Positions 11,478 through 21,639 of a stretch of DNA of 64,000 bases are shown one piece after another. A program made the position numbers and the translations under genes. Position 1 is the stretch's first letter; each line of letters begins with the position of its first letter. Under the pieces are notes generated by a model that saw only the letters and a list, made by a program, of their open reading frames with translations, made no database searches and was not told where the DNA came from. The stretch covers positions 5,587,001 through 5,651,000 of the forward strand of contig NC_088326.1 in the NCBI RefSeq assembly GCF_910592395.1, given 5' to 3'. The stretch is from Lineus longissimus. Its lineage: Eukaryota > Nemertea > Pilidiophora > Heteronemertea > Lineidae.

Positions 11478-14400
11478 TTAGACATACTGTTGCAACAGAT
11501 ATAAAGGTCGGAAATATGGCATTGGGTCTTTCGGCTCTGAATCGGCCCAATGTCTATCACCCGAATTCCATTTTCTCAGCTCTAGTACATAGCTTCGTTT
11601 CCTTCTTTCAAACACTGCCTTGGTCCGATAATACTTCAAAAGCGATTTCCCCTCTTCGTCAGAGTCGTTGTCCTTTACTGATGCGAAATCCCTCTCGTAC
11701 AGCGATCTCACATGATTCGACATGATCCGGGAAACTGTGAGGCTCTCTTTCGGACTCAACTTGGATCCTTCCAAAATATTCACACCTGGATTAAAGAACA
11801 TAGGAAGATGCTCAGCCTCGAGACATTTCTCCAAATGTTCATACACCATCAGTACCATTTTTCCGAGGGACATGTTCGAATACTGGAACAGCTGGACTAG
11901 ATGCAAGAACACAGATTTCAATCGATAGCTTGTAATATACTCACCTACCGGCTTAACATCCCCTTTTTCATTCTTGACTTTAAACCCGCACACCTCAGGT
12001 TTTCTCAAACACTTTGCCGTTATATACACGTTCTTGACACGTGCATCCAAGGTCTGTAGGTGTTTTACTTCGAGAGTTGCGTATGCCACTCTTCCAAGCT
12101 GACTGCGTTCATCAGGTGTGAAATTGGCCGCCATTTTGCTGTTTTCATGCGGAATTTTAGGTACTCTGTAACAGTGCATTTCTTTCAACTCATCTATTGT
12201 CATACTCCATGTTGCTGTTAAGTTGGATTCGTTGATAGGAATCTCAACAGCTGGAACAAAATCAATTGACACTGGCAGGTCATTGAACAAGCCATCACTG
12301 TACAACATGACCCATGTCGTGCAGGTCTTGTGGTCAGGATGTCGCTGTGGAGGTAACGTCATCTCAAGTCGTCTATCTTCACAACTAAGCACTGACTGGC
12401 CCTTACTTTGGCATTTATTCCAATAAGCCATCAATTTCTTCCACAGCCATATTCCGTATGACCCGATGATGTTAAGCCGCACTGCGGCCTGTTCGTCTCT
12501 TTCCATCTTTGCATAACCCTCACGTGGAGGCAACGGCGCCTGCGGAAGCTGTCTCACTTCATGTCCAAGGGCCTTATTGCAGTCATCCAAAAAGGACCTC
12601 TTCCCGTGTGTATTCCTCTCAGAGTTGACATGGGACAAGCTGATCATGTAGTCGAATTCATCAGGGAGGCCGTTCTTTGTACCTTCGAAAGAACTTCCAA
12701 CACCAATGACTTTCACCGAATGACTCTCATCATGAATAGCGCTGCGAATTATCTCGTCAACTTTATTCCTAACAAAATCAACGTATAGATAATTTGTATG
12801 TCCGTCAATGGCTTCCACTGATCCTATGTATGGTTGATGTACAATCTCATAGAATTTCGGACATTTTGAAACGTCTGGGCAACGTGGCTGGTCATGGTCA
12901 AGTGACAATATACTGAATCCTTTCGGTTTTTTGTTGAGTACTCTCGATATGACAGACACACTTTCACAACCAAACATATAATCTTTGGGCGTTTTTCCTT
13001 TACAGTCTTTCCTCTCAAATCCCGGATCGTCATTTGACTTCAGCAATACACTCACCACACCTGCGTTTCGGTACATAACAGCATAATGCAGACTATTCCT
13101 CCCAAACTTGTCAACCTGATAGGGGTCTATATTTCTGCCCATAATCAGTTTTGCAAGACTGGAATGGCCATAGATCGAGGCAATATGGAGAACCGACTGC
13201 ATTGCCTCATCGGTATCATCTATTTTACAGCCAGCATCAAGGAGGTCACTGAATGCATCTACATTTCCTATCTCACTAGCACAATGAAGGGGATTTTTAC
13301 CAAATATGTCTTTTGGATTTAAGTCGATACCTGATGTAGTCACTAAACATCTCATGTGTTCATGACATCCTAGACGTGCAGCTAGATGGAGAATGGTCAT
13401 ATCATAATCCCCTGGCGCATTACAATATATTTCATCAGATAAAATAGCCTGTAATGTGTTTGGGTCAGATTCCATAAGTATCATATGCAGTAACGACATT
13501 TCGGCTGTATCATTCACATCTATCGTAGCACTGGCCCCTATCAGTTTTTGTATTACTGTTGTATGTCCATATAATGACGCGCAGAAAATAGGTTTAAGAC
13601 CTAGCGCATTCTTGGAGTTTACGTCTGCGTCTTTGTCAATCAGCATCGCGACAGTCGTGGTATGGCCTTTTAAAGACGACCAATGCAAAGGCGTGAAACG
13701 ATACAAGTCACTTTCATTGACATCAGCGTCAGCCTCAATCAATTCCTTTGCAATCCCAGTATAACCAGAACGACATGATATAAGCAAAGCTGTGTCATTG
13801 TTACCATTCTTCATATTGACATCAGCCTTAGCTTTGATAAGTGCCTTTGCAATATCCGTGTAACCTCTTCCAGATGCTAATCCTAAAGCAGTGTCATTTC
13901 CAAAGCCCCCCTTGACATTTAGGTCAGCTTTAGCGTCAATCAGTGCCGTTGCAATATCAGTATGCCCATTATGAGAACATACATGCAAAGCTGTGAAATT
14001 GTCAACACCCTTTAAATTGACGTCAGCTTTAGCGTCAATCAGTGCCTTTGCAATATCTGTATGACCAAATTTACAACATAAATGCAAAGCTGTGTAATTG
14101 TCAACACCTTTCATATTGACGTCAGCTTTAGCTAGAATCAGTGCCTTGGCAATTTCAGTATGGCCATGCTGAGCACATAACTGCAAAGCTGTGTAATTGT
14201 CAATGCCAATACAATTGACATCAACATTAGCTTCAATTAATGTCTTGGCACTATCAATGTGGCCATGTCGGCATGTTGAAAGCAAGGGTGTTTCATTGTC
14301 CATCACAACTTCAGTAAATGCTTTGGTTGAACCATCGCTAGCAGGCGGCAAAAGCTGCAAGGTTTCATGTTTTTTCAAGTCATTGACACAAGCTTTCTCC

Positions 14401-17400
14401 TCAATCAGTGCCTTGGCAATATCGAGGTGACCAGCCTCCGTTGATAAATGCAAGGCAGTTGCATCGTTAATGTCCCTAATGTGAATATCAGCACCAGCTC
14501 CAATCAATGCAATGGCAATTTTGAAGTGGCCATTTGCAGATGCTGTATGCAACGCAGTAGTATTTGTTTGTTGCGACGTTATGTTTACGCCAGCTTTAGC
14601 CTCAATCAGCGCTTTGGAAATTTCAACGTGACCATTCCGAGATGAATAGTGCAGTGCGGAGAGATTGTCAGCGCCCTTAGCATTGACATCAACGTTAGCT
14701 TTTATCAATGCCTTGGCAATGTCAATGTGACCATTGGCTGATGCGAGATGCAAAGTAGTCTGATTTCTATCATTCCTGACATTGACATCAGCTTTAGCAT
14801 CGATCAATGCTTCGAAGATTTCAGTGTGACCATTCATTGATGACATGTGCAGGGCCGTGGCTTTGTTGATATCCTTGATATTGACATCAATGTTTGCCTG
14901 AATCAATGCCCTGGCAATATCAGTTTGACCACTGGCTGCTGATAAATGTAATCCTGTCTGACCGTTCCCATTAGTCTGGTTGACATCAACTTTGGCTTGA
15001 ATCAATGCCTTGGCAAAATCTGTATGATCATGTAATAATGATAGATATAAAGCTGTGTTATTGTCTCTGTTCTTCACATTTACGTCAGCATTAGCTTCAA
15101 GCAATTCCCTGGCAATATCAGTGTGACCTTCCTGACACGATATATGCAAAGCTGTGTCTCCGTCTAAAGAATGTGGTACTTGGTTCATTTGGTCAGTATT
15201 AACAGGAGTTATGTTCTTAATGTTGACATTAGCTTTGGCGTCTATCAATGCCTTGGCAATATCAATTTCACCTGCTTTAGCTGATAAATGTAAAGCTGTG
15301 TTATTGCCATAACCCAGGATGTTGACATCTGCATTGTTGGCTGCAATCAAAACCCTCGCAATATCAGTGTAACTTCGTCCACGCGAACGGAATGAGATTT
15401 GGTTGGTGTAGCAGCCGGGGTATGCTAATCGCATCAGAGCACGAGTAACATGATCTCCATCTATTGAAATGTGCAACGGTGCGTGATCGTCTTTACTCTT
15501 GATGTTCACATCAGCGCCATCTTCAATCAATGCCTTGACAATATCAAAGTGGCCGTTCAGAGTTGACAGATATAAAGCTGTGTTATCGTTTATATCTTTG
15601 GCGTCGACATCAGCATGAGCTTCAATTATGATCTTGGCAATCTCTGTGTGACCGCATGCTGACGACAAATGCAACGCAGTGACATTGAAACTGTCACGTT
15701 CATCGACACTAGCGTTAGCTTCAATGAGTGCCTTAACAGTATCTATGTGGCCTGCCTTTGAACAGTAATGCAAAGCAGTCTGATTGCGCTGATCCTTATC
15801 ATTGACGTCGGCACCAGCGCCAATGAGTGCTTTGGAAATGTCAATGTGACCGGCGCCAGCCGAGAAATGTAAAGCTGTACGATTTGCTTGATCCTTCAAA
15901 TCGACATCAGAATAAGCTGCAATGAGAGCTGCAACGTGACCTGCAAGTGAACAGGCATGCAAAGCTGTCTGATCGCACCAATTCTTAGCATCGACATAAG
16001 CATTGGCCGCAATGAGCGCTTTGGAAATATCGATATGACCTGCTGCAGACGAGAAATGCAAAGCTGTGTGATTGGTCCAGTCCTTCAAATCCACATCAGC
16101 ACTGGCCTTGATCAGTGCTTTGGCAATATCTGTGTTCCCAAGCTGAGACGATAAATGCAAAGCCGTGCGATTATCAACACCTTTGATATTGACGTCAGCT
16201 TTAGCGCCAATCAATGCCTTGGCTATGTCACAGTGACCGGCCAATGTGCATAAGTGCAAAGCTGTCTGTTCGTCTGCACTCTTGTTGTTGACATCAGCAT
16301 TAGCTTCAATTAGCATTTTGGCAATTTCAGTGTGACCTGTGCCCGATGATAATTGCAAGGCTGTGTAATTTGCAATACCTCCCTTGCTGTCTATATCAGC
16401 CCTAGCCTCAATCAGTGCCTTGGCAACATCAATGTGACCCCCCCTAGATGCTAAATGCAAAGGAGTGTTATTGTCTGCATCCTTGTCATTGACATCAGCA
16501 TTGGCTTCAATCAAGGCCTTGGCACTATCAGTGTGACCAGCATGTGCGCAGAGATGCAACGCTGTGAGGCTGCCCTTATCCTTAGAACTGACGTCAGCGC
16601 TGGCCGCAATCAGTGCCTTCGTAATATCAATGTGACCACCCACACATGAAAAGTGCAAAGCTGTACGATTGTTTAGACTTTCTGTGGCATTGACATCAGC
16701 ATTAGCTTCAATCAAGGCCTTGGCACTATCAGTGTGACCACCATTTGCACAGTGATGCAGAGCTGTGACGCTGCCTTTATCTTTAGAATTGACGTCAGCG
16801 CTGGCCGCAATCAATGCCTTGGTAATATCACTGTGACCACCCATACATGAAAAGTGCAAAGGAGTGTTATTGTCTACGTCCTTGTCATTGACATCAGCAT
16901 TGGCTTCAATCAAGACCTTGGCAATATCAGTGTGACCAGCATGTGCGCAGAGATGCAGAGCTGTGAGGCTGCCTTTATCCTTAGCATTGAGATCAGCGCT
17001 GGCCGCAATCAGCGCATTGACGATATCAATGTGACCACGGAGAGATGCAATTTGCAAAGCTGTACGATTGTAAAGACCCCCTGTTGTATTGACATCAGCG
17101 TTAGCTTCAATGAGAGCCTTGGCAACTCTAGTGTGACCTGTCCATGCGGATATTAGCAAAGCTGTCTGATTGCGCAAATTTGTAATGTTGACATCTGCAT
17201 TTGCTTTAATTAATGCCTCAGTAATATCAATTTGACCACCCATACATGATAAATGCATAGGAGTGTTGTGGTCTGCGTCCCTAACATTGACATCAACATT
17301 GGCTTCAATGAGTGCCCGTACACTGTCGGTGTCGCCATCCTGACATAACACAAGCAAGACCGCCGCATCAGCCTTTGCTTCAATTAATACGTTTGCTAGA

Positions 17401-17978
17401 TCTGTGTGACCTCCCTTTGATAAAAGCAAAGCTGTTCCTTTGTCTCGATGTTTGCTATTAACAGCGACTTTGGCTTGAAATAAAGCCTTGGCAATATCAG
17501 TCTGACCTTTTCTGGACGATAAATGCAAAGCTGTATCATTGTCTTCGTTCCTGATATCGACATCAGCATTGGCGTTGATTAATTCCATGGCAATATCAAC
17601 ATGACCTGCACTAGACGCTAAATGCAAAGCGGTGTTTTTAGAATAATTCAATGCATTGATATCAACACCAGCTTTGATCAGCTTCTTCACAACATCGACG
17701 TTACCTTTTCTGCATGAAAAATGTAAAGCAGTTTCATTGAAATCGTCCATGATATAGAAATCAACATAGGCTTCGAGTAGTAATTCAGCAAAGTCAGAGT
17801 AACCAGTTCTCGATGATAATTGCAACGCGGTGTCAGTTGGCCTGACGGTATCTTCAACCCTTTCCTTTTCCCCTCTTTTGAACTTACTCTGCACCATCTC
17901 TGCATAACATTCTTGTATCGCATCCACGATGTGTTGATTCAGTGGAATCGACCGTTTCTTCCTTGACGTGCCTCTCAT
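11478..17978 (-). CDS. giant ankyrin-repeat protein with C-terminal cGAS-like (Mab-21) nucleotidyltransferase
   Basis: An uninterrupted 2,166-codon frame. Residues ~49-1690 are about 47-49 ankyrin repeats of about 33 residues with consensus features TALHLS, GHTDIAKALI and ANADVN. Residues ~1700-2166 form a Mab-21/cGAS-type domain: the turn GSSFEG at 1761-1766, then DEFDY with E1774 and D1776, then SIDF with D1906. These match the three acidic metal ligands of the family. A later SYRLKS motif fits the helical Mab-21 C-terminus. Known family members (cGAS, cGAS-like receptors) bind foreign nucleic acid or other ligands and make cyclic dinucleotides that signal through STING; others have lost activity. 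Because the acidic triad is intact I infer a possible active enzyme. The ankyrin array could be sensor, scaffold or inhibitor. The ATG at 17976-17978 is the first after an in-frame TAA at 18036-18038, but a good splice acceptor lies between them, so coding may begin in an upstream exon. No signal peptide or membrane segment is visible; a cytosolic location is inferred. Confidence 0.93.
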   Translation of the reverse strand: MRGTSRKKRSIPLNQHIVDAIQECYAEMVQSKFKRGEKERVEDTVRPTDTALQLSSRTGYSDFAELLLEAYVDFYIMDDFNETALHFSCRKGNVDVVKKLIKAGVDINALNYSKNTALHLASSAGHVDIAMELINANADVDIRNEDNDTALHLSSRKGQTDIAKALFQAKVAVNSKHRDKGTALLLSKGGHTDLANVLIEAKADAAVLLVLCQDGDTDSVRALIEANVDVNVRDADHNTPMHLSCMGGQIDITEALIKANADVNITNLRNQTALLISAWTGHTRVAKALIEANADVNTTGGLYNRTALQIASLRGHIDIVNALIAASADLNAKDKGSLTALHLCAHAGHTDIAKVLIEANADVNDKDVDNNTPLHFSCMGGHSDITKALIAASADVNSKDKGSVTALHHCANGGHTDSAKALIEANADVNATESLNNRTALHFSCVGGHIDITKALIAASADVSSKDKGSLTALHLCAHAGHTDSAKALIEANADVNDKDADNNTPLHLASRGGHIDVAKALIEARADIDSKGGIANYTALQLSSGTGHTEIAKMLIEANADVNNKSADEQTALHLCTLAGHCDIAKALIGAKADVNIKGVDNRTALHLSSQLGNTDIAKALIKASADVDLKDWTNHTALHFSSAAGHIDISKALIAANAYVDAKNWCDQTALHACSLAGHVAALIAAYSDVDLKDQANRTALHFSAGAGHIDISKALIGAGADVNDKDQRNQTALHYCSKAGHIDTVKALIEANASVDERDSFNVTALHLSSACGHTEIAKIIIEAHADVDAKDINDNTALYLSTLNGHFDIVKALIEDGADVNIKSKDDHAPLHISIDGDHVTRALMRLAYPGCYTNQISFRSRGRSYTDIARVLIAANNADVNILGYGNNTALHLSAKAGEIDIAKALIDAKANVNIKNITPVNTDQMNQVPHSLDGDTALHISCQEGHTDIARELLEANADVNVKNRDNNTALYLSLLHDHTDFAKALIQAKVDVNQTNGNGQTGLHLSAASGQTDIARALIQANIDVNIKDINKATALHMSSMNGHTEIFEALIDAKADVNVRNDRNQTTLHLASANGHIDIAKALIKANVDVNAKGADNLSALHYSSRNGHVEISKALIEAKAGVNITSQQTNTTALHTASANGHFKIAIALIGAGADIHIRDINDATALHLSTEAGHLDIAKALIEEKACVNDLKKHETLQLLPPASDGSTKAFTEVVMDNETPLLSTCRHGHIDSAKTLIEANVDVNCIGIDNYTALQLCAQHGHTEIAKALILAKADVNMKGVDNYTALHLCCKFGHTDIAKALIDAKADVNLKGVDNFTALHVCSHNGHTDIATALIDAKADLNVKGGFGNDTALGLASGRGYTDIAKALIKAKADVNMKNGNNDTALLISCRSGYTGIAKELIEADADVNESDLYRFTPLHWSSLKGHTTTVAMLIDKDADVNSKNALGLKPIFCASLYGHTTVIQKLIGASATIDVNDTAEMSLLHMILMESDPNTLQAILSDEIYCNAPGDYDMTILHLAARLGCHEHMRCLVTTSGIDLNPKDIFGKNPLHCASEIGNVDAFSDLLDAGCKIDDTDEAMQSVLHIASIYGHSSLAKLIMGRNIDPYQVDKFGRNSLHYAVMYRNAGVVSVLLKSNDDPGFERKDCKGKTPKDYMFGCESVSVISRVLNKKPKGFSILSLDHDQPRCPDVSKCPKFYEIVHQPYIGSVEAIDGHTNYLYVDFVRNKVDEIIRSAIHDESHSVKVIGVGSSFEGTKNGLPDEFDYMISLSHVNSERNTHGKRSFLDDCNKALGHEVRQLPQAPLPPREGYAKMERDEQAAVRLNIIGSYGIWLWKKLMAYWNKCQSKGQSVLSCEDRRLEMTLPPQRHPDHKTCTTWVMLYSDGLFNDLPVSIDFVPAVEIPINESNLTATWSMTIDELKEMHCYRVPKIPHENSKMAANFTPDERSQLGRVAYATLEVKHLQTLDARVKNVYITAKCLRKPEVCGFKVKNEKGDVKPVGEYITSYRLKSVFLHLVQLFQYSNMSLGKMVLMVYEHLEKCLEAEHLPMFFNPGVNILEGSKLSPKESLTVSRIMSNHVRSLYERDFASVKDNDSDEEGKSLLKYYRTKAVFERRKRSYVLELRKWNSGDRHWADSEPKDPMPYFRPLYLLQQYV
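12261..12704 (-). other. nucleotidyltransferase catalytic motifs of the cGAS-like domain
   Basis: This is the active-site core inside the large reading frame. The GS turn (G1761-S1762) is encoded at 12693-12698, the E-x-D pair (E1774, D1776) at 12651-12659, and the third Asp (D1906, in SIDF) at 12261-12263. In the cGAS family these residues hold two magnesium ions and the nucleotide triphosphate. The spacing between the E-x-D pair and the third Asp is about 130 residues, longer than in human cGAS. I see no H-CC-C zinc thumb, so it resembles invertebrate cGAS-like receptors more than vertebrate cGAS. Confidence 0.8.
16500..17110 (-). repeat. higher-order two-ankyrin repeat inside the gene
   Basis: Within the ankyrin array, units of two ankyrin repeats (about 66-67 residues, ~200 bp) are repeated three times with very similar DNA: on the plus strand the word CAGCGCTGGCCGCAATCA and the word GCACTATCAGTGTGACC or a close variant recur about every 198-201 bp (for example near 16522, 16723 and 16921). 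This points to recent unequal exchange or gene conversion within the array. Confidence 0.8.
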
Positions 17979-18008
17979 TCTGTTTGTGTCTTCGGCCTTC
18001 GACGGTAT

Positions 18009-18030
18009 GCTGCAGAAAAAAAGAATGAAT
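18009..18030 (-). promoter_or_regulatory. probable splice acceptor upstream of the ankyrin-cGLR start
   Basis: On the minus strand a pyrimidine tract (CTTTTTTTCTGCAG) ends in AG at 18011-18010. From 18009 the frame is open through ten codons into the ATG at 17978. An exon boundary here would mean a 5' exon further up, carrying either untranslated leader or additional N-terminal coding sequence. Confidence 0.6.
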
Positions 18031-18499
18031 ACATGTTAAGTAATGGTCGTCAGTTGTTTTTAAACATTTTGTTCAGCTTTTCATATATTAAACTACTATC
18101 GTAATAGTAAAAGCAAAATGTCCGTAGGGAAATAACAGACCAATCATTTCTGGGGCATCTTAAAATGGCATGTACAAAGTATTCGGCGGTTGGTGAGGGT
18201 AGAGTGATCAAGGCACATCATTTTCCTCTAATTAAACAAACAACAAAATAATTGACAGGTCGGTATTCAGAAAGTAGTCTCAAACATAGACTTTACAAGC
18301 TAAACCTTAATACCAAACATGTGACTTTCGCTCAATGAGCTCTAGTTCACAAACGGGGGTCAGTTCAGACCTACTGAGTTTCCAGTAATGCCTCTAACAG
18401 ACACCAGACTCAAACCAGGACCTCTAAACCCGATCCGAGCATTCCAGATGTGGTTAAAGGCTTAATCTGCTGCAGCATTACCAGGAGTAACACGTTATA
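18031..18499. other. unassigned; upstream intron or promoter of the ankyrin gene
   Basis: No coding frame of note on either strand. If the acceptor at 18010 is used this is intron sequence. I did not find a convincing upstream exon. Confidence 0.35.
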
Positions 18500-19560
18500 T
18501 TTTTAGCTCAGCTGACAAAGTCAGCGAAGCTGGTCATATTACTAAGGGAATGGTGTCCGTCCTTCCTGCCATCCTGCCATCCTGCCATCCTTCCATGTCA
18601 ATTTTGGGCATTTTGTAACCGTAAGACCTAGACACTTTTTTGACGCTGCTAAATTAGGAGTAGCCCATGGGGAACTCAGAAACCAAAAATCAGCGCGATC
18701 CGACCTACATTCGGCGAATGAGGTCATCGGGAAGTTTAAACTTCTTTCCTTTCTACCTCGGGCCACAGAGGAAATATTGGTATCAAATCTGGCCGAATAC
18801 TTTTTAATAATATTTCATTTTGACTTGTAATGGAATTAGTTTAGTTTTCACCGCCAGTTGGCGCTACAGGCACATTTGACAGATTTTTTGACGATTCAAA
18901 AGCCTGGGTTATGACGTATAGTTGCGCAGTTGTATTCTGCGCATTGAATTTGCCAGGGAACCAGGCTATATTTCAGCATACCCACTGTGACCAGTGTAAA
19001 GATAGAAGATTGATTTTGCAACAAGTAACCAATTTTCTGCTAAAAAAGTAGTCAAGTAGGCGATATTATCACTAATTCCTTTCAGTGGGTAGTCATAAAG
19101 TCTTAAGGGAATACTTTCAGAAATTAGTTCTTGAAAATTTGGCCACAATTCTGTGAAAACGATATCGGAAGTGCACGCTCTGTTCGCGATGTATTTTGAA
19201 GTGGAGAATTCCCACAGTATGTGCAGTGAATCGGCATGATTCTGTTTGCATATTAGTTTTTAGTACTACGATTCTTACATGAGTAAAAAGTAGACGTTTT
19301 AAGCAACACAATAATGTTACTCCCATAAAAATTGATTGCAAATTGACGGAGCTACGGCATTCTGTTCGGCACTTGTCAGCGCTGATAAAAAACATTGGAT
19401 GCTAATGCATGCCAAATGGCACACTTTAAAAAGCGCTCATTGGACAACGTAGGGAATCACCAGAAATGACGTCATCGCTGGTCTAAATCTTCTATATAAT
19501 AATATTAGAAGGGGGACGAATAAAGTCACACTTAGAGGCCTTGGATCGCCTTGAAATTTT
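18500..19560. other. unassigned, repeat-like
   Basis: The segment opens with TTTTAGCTCAGCTGAC and a short CCATCCTG tandem (18560-18595), both reminiscent of the abundant AGCTCA-ended MITE family represented near 54.3-54.65 kb. The rest shows no gene. Confidence 0.4.
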
Positions 19561-20055
19561 GCATGAATGGTGGTGACACCTTACCCTGATGCAACGTCTT
19601 GGTTTTATTCAAAAAATTACTTCAGCGGATCAGAAATGAGGGATTTTTAATCGGACACTGTCAATTCTCCTTACCACTCACAGAAGCCAAGCCATTGCTG
19701 TTAAGTTATGCAGGGGCTTATAATCAATTACCTGCACTCCCTGTGGGGTGAATAACATTACCTTTGAACAGCTGGCTGTAGGGGGATGATTGGAACAGCC
19801 GGTATACCTGCTGACCTGCTGAACCCAGATAAATGTTATTTTCAATCCACGATTGCAGGTCACCTGATTTTCGAGATTTCGCGGGAAATTGTAAACAAAC
19901 GCATGTGTGCAGTTCAAAAGTAAACAAAAATGTATTTTTGGTACTTTTGGTTGCTGGACTTGGGCTTTCCCGCAGTTAGGAGCTCGGGTCAAATTGGTGG
20001 TCTATTGTTTATGGGTGCTGTTTTAATCAGAGGTAGCCCTTGATTATGAAGGGAT
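19561..20055 (-). repeat. dispersed repeat, copy 1 (inverted relative to 54.65-55.15 kb)
   Basis: The reverse complement of this stretch matches 54656-55145 over most of its length. Shared words include CTTACCACTCACAGAAGCCAAGC here and its complement there, a CACCTGA/TCAGGTG segment and a GATGCAACG segment. The identity is clearly partial, so the copies are old. No coding frame is shared. Probably a non-autonomous element or a LINE tail. Confidence 0.75.
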
Positions 20056-21639
20056 TTTCAAATATGAAAACGACCCTTTGTATTGTAAATTCCAATCACC
20101 TGCAGGACAGCCTACAGGTCAATTTCTCTCAATAAAATTAATTTTGTTGACTCCTGTAATCTCTACCTTATCAAAAAAAAGGCAGTGGTGTTAGTCCCAA
20201 ACTGGTCATTTCTATTTATTTTGACCTCTGTTAAATCAGGATACCTCTCAATTACAGACAGCATTTTGTATCGTTGTGCTGTACAACCCAGCCTGGACAT
20301 ACCACAGTTGTCCATGTAGAAGTCTCATCCTCTCTGACACTTCTTTTCTGTAAAGCTGCCGATACAACATACTGAACTAGGGATATCTTCCGTTGCCTCC
20401 TGTAATATTTACATACCATGGCTGATTAGTTCAATCATATTTCATCCAGCGGCAGCTCTGCATTGGAAATATTAGTGGTATAACGTGTTCTCTTGACCTT
20501 CAAACAGTAGTATAAAGCTGATATTTACTACTTTACACCCTCAGTCCCATGTTATTAGGTCATCAAGCTGAGCGCCAGGCCCTTGGGCCTCTTGTTCATT
20601 TCATGCTGATATCAGTAGGTGCGGTGGTTGGGCCTATGGCCGAAAATGTAATTATTTTGATGATGATTTGCGCTTCGCATCATACCTCGCCGTCTGACCC
20701 AGGCCTGCGCTGGTTTCCAAAACTTTCTCAGGGCATCGAAGTTGTCAATTTTTACCCTAACAATAGCGGGCTGATGACCCTCCGAATGGGATTAAAGACG
20801 TCATTTAATCATTACTGGGCAAACTACTCCCGCATACGATAGTAGCAGGGTAATGAGGATTCAATACCGATCATTGACTCAGACTTGTGTGAAACACTTG
20901 TTTCATGTGAAGTCTTTATGGTGATTATGACATTATTGCTATTATTGCTATTATTGCTATTTGATGTTCCTCAGCCATTGTACTTATATGTACACGTATG
21001 GCCATGATGACAGTTGATGAAGATGGTGAGAGTGTATGTATTTCAGTGTATGTAAACTATGTATATCGGCATCACTTTGCTCCCACTGCATGCCTGTCGA
21101 CATCGAACGGTGTACAAACGAGCCTGCTATCCTCGTGATGCAGATACCAAATATTTTGAAACTCTTACTCCGTCAATTTTCTTAAGGATTGTGCTGAATG
21201 TTCTTCCATATACCATAAAGAAACGGTAGCTTTATGGCGGTGCTCTTCCCATTTATCCCCACTTGAAATACTCAAACTCCAAATTTACGGCTGCTTATAG
21301 GCCGTCGCAAATTATACAAGTAAGTACTGTATAGCAAGCAGTTGATAGGAACATTATTCCAAAATACCTTGATTTACCCAATTATAATTTCAAATGTAAA
21401 ATCACCCAGCCTCGTTTGGAGTGCAGATAGGGTCTTGTTTGGGTGAGAAAATCAATACCTCCAGTTCGGTATCAATTTCTATTTTAAAACATCTCAAACT
21501 GAATATCGAAGAATGTGGTTTTAAGTGCCTTTTGAAATGCTTCCACATTCTGCCCCAACCCGGGTTCTCACCCAAAATGCTGTGGTGAAAATGAGGCTAT
21601 ATACATGACCATTATGGAAATGAAATATTCTCACTCGGG
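20056..21639. other. unassigned
   Basis: No supported gene. A microsatellite of ATTATTGCT units is at 20932-20960. Frames of up to 97 codons show no recognisable sequence. Confidence 0.35.

Noticed and set aside
11417-17156. Plus-strand frames inside the ankyrin gene, with repeated Ile/Ser-rich peptides
   Set aside because: They are antisense reflections of the ankyrin repeats and follow the same 99-bp period.
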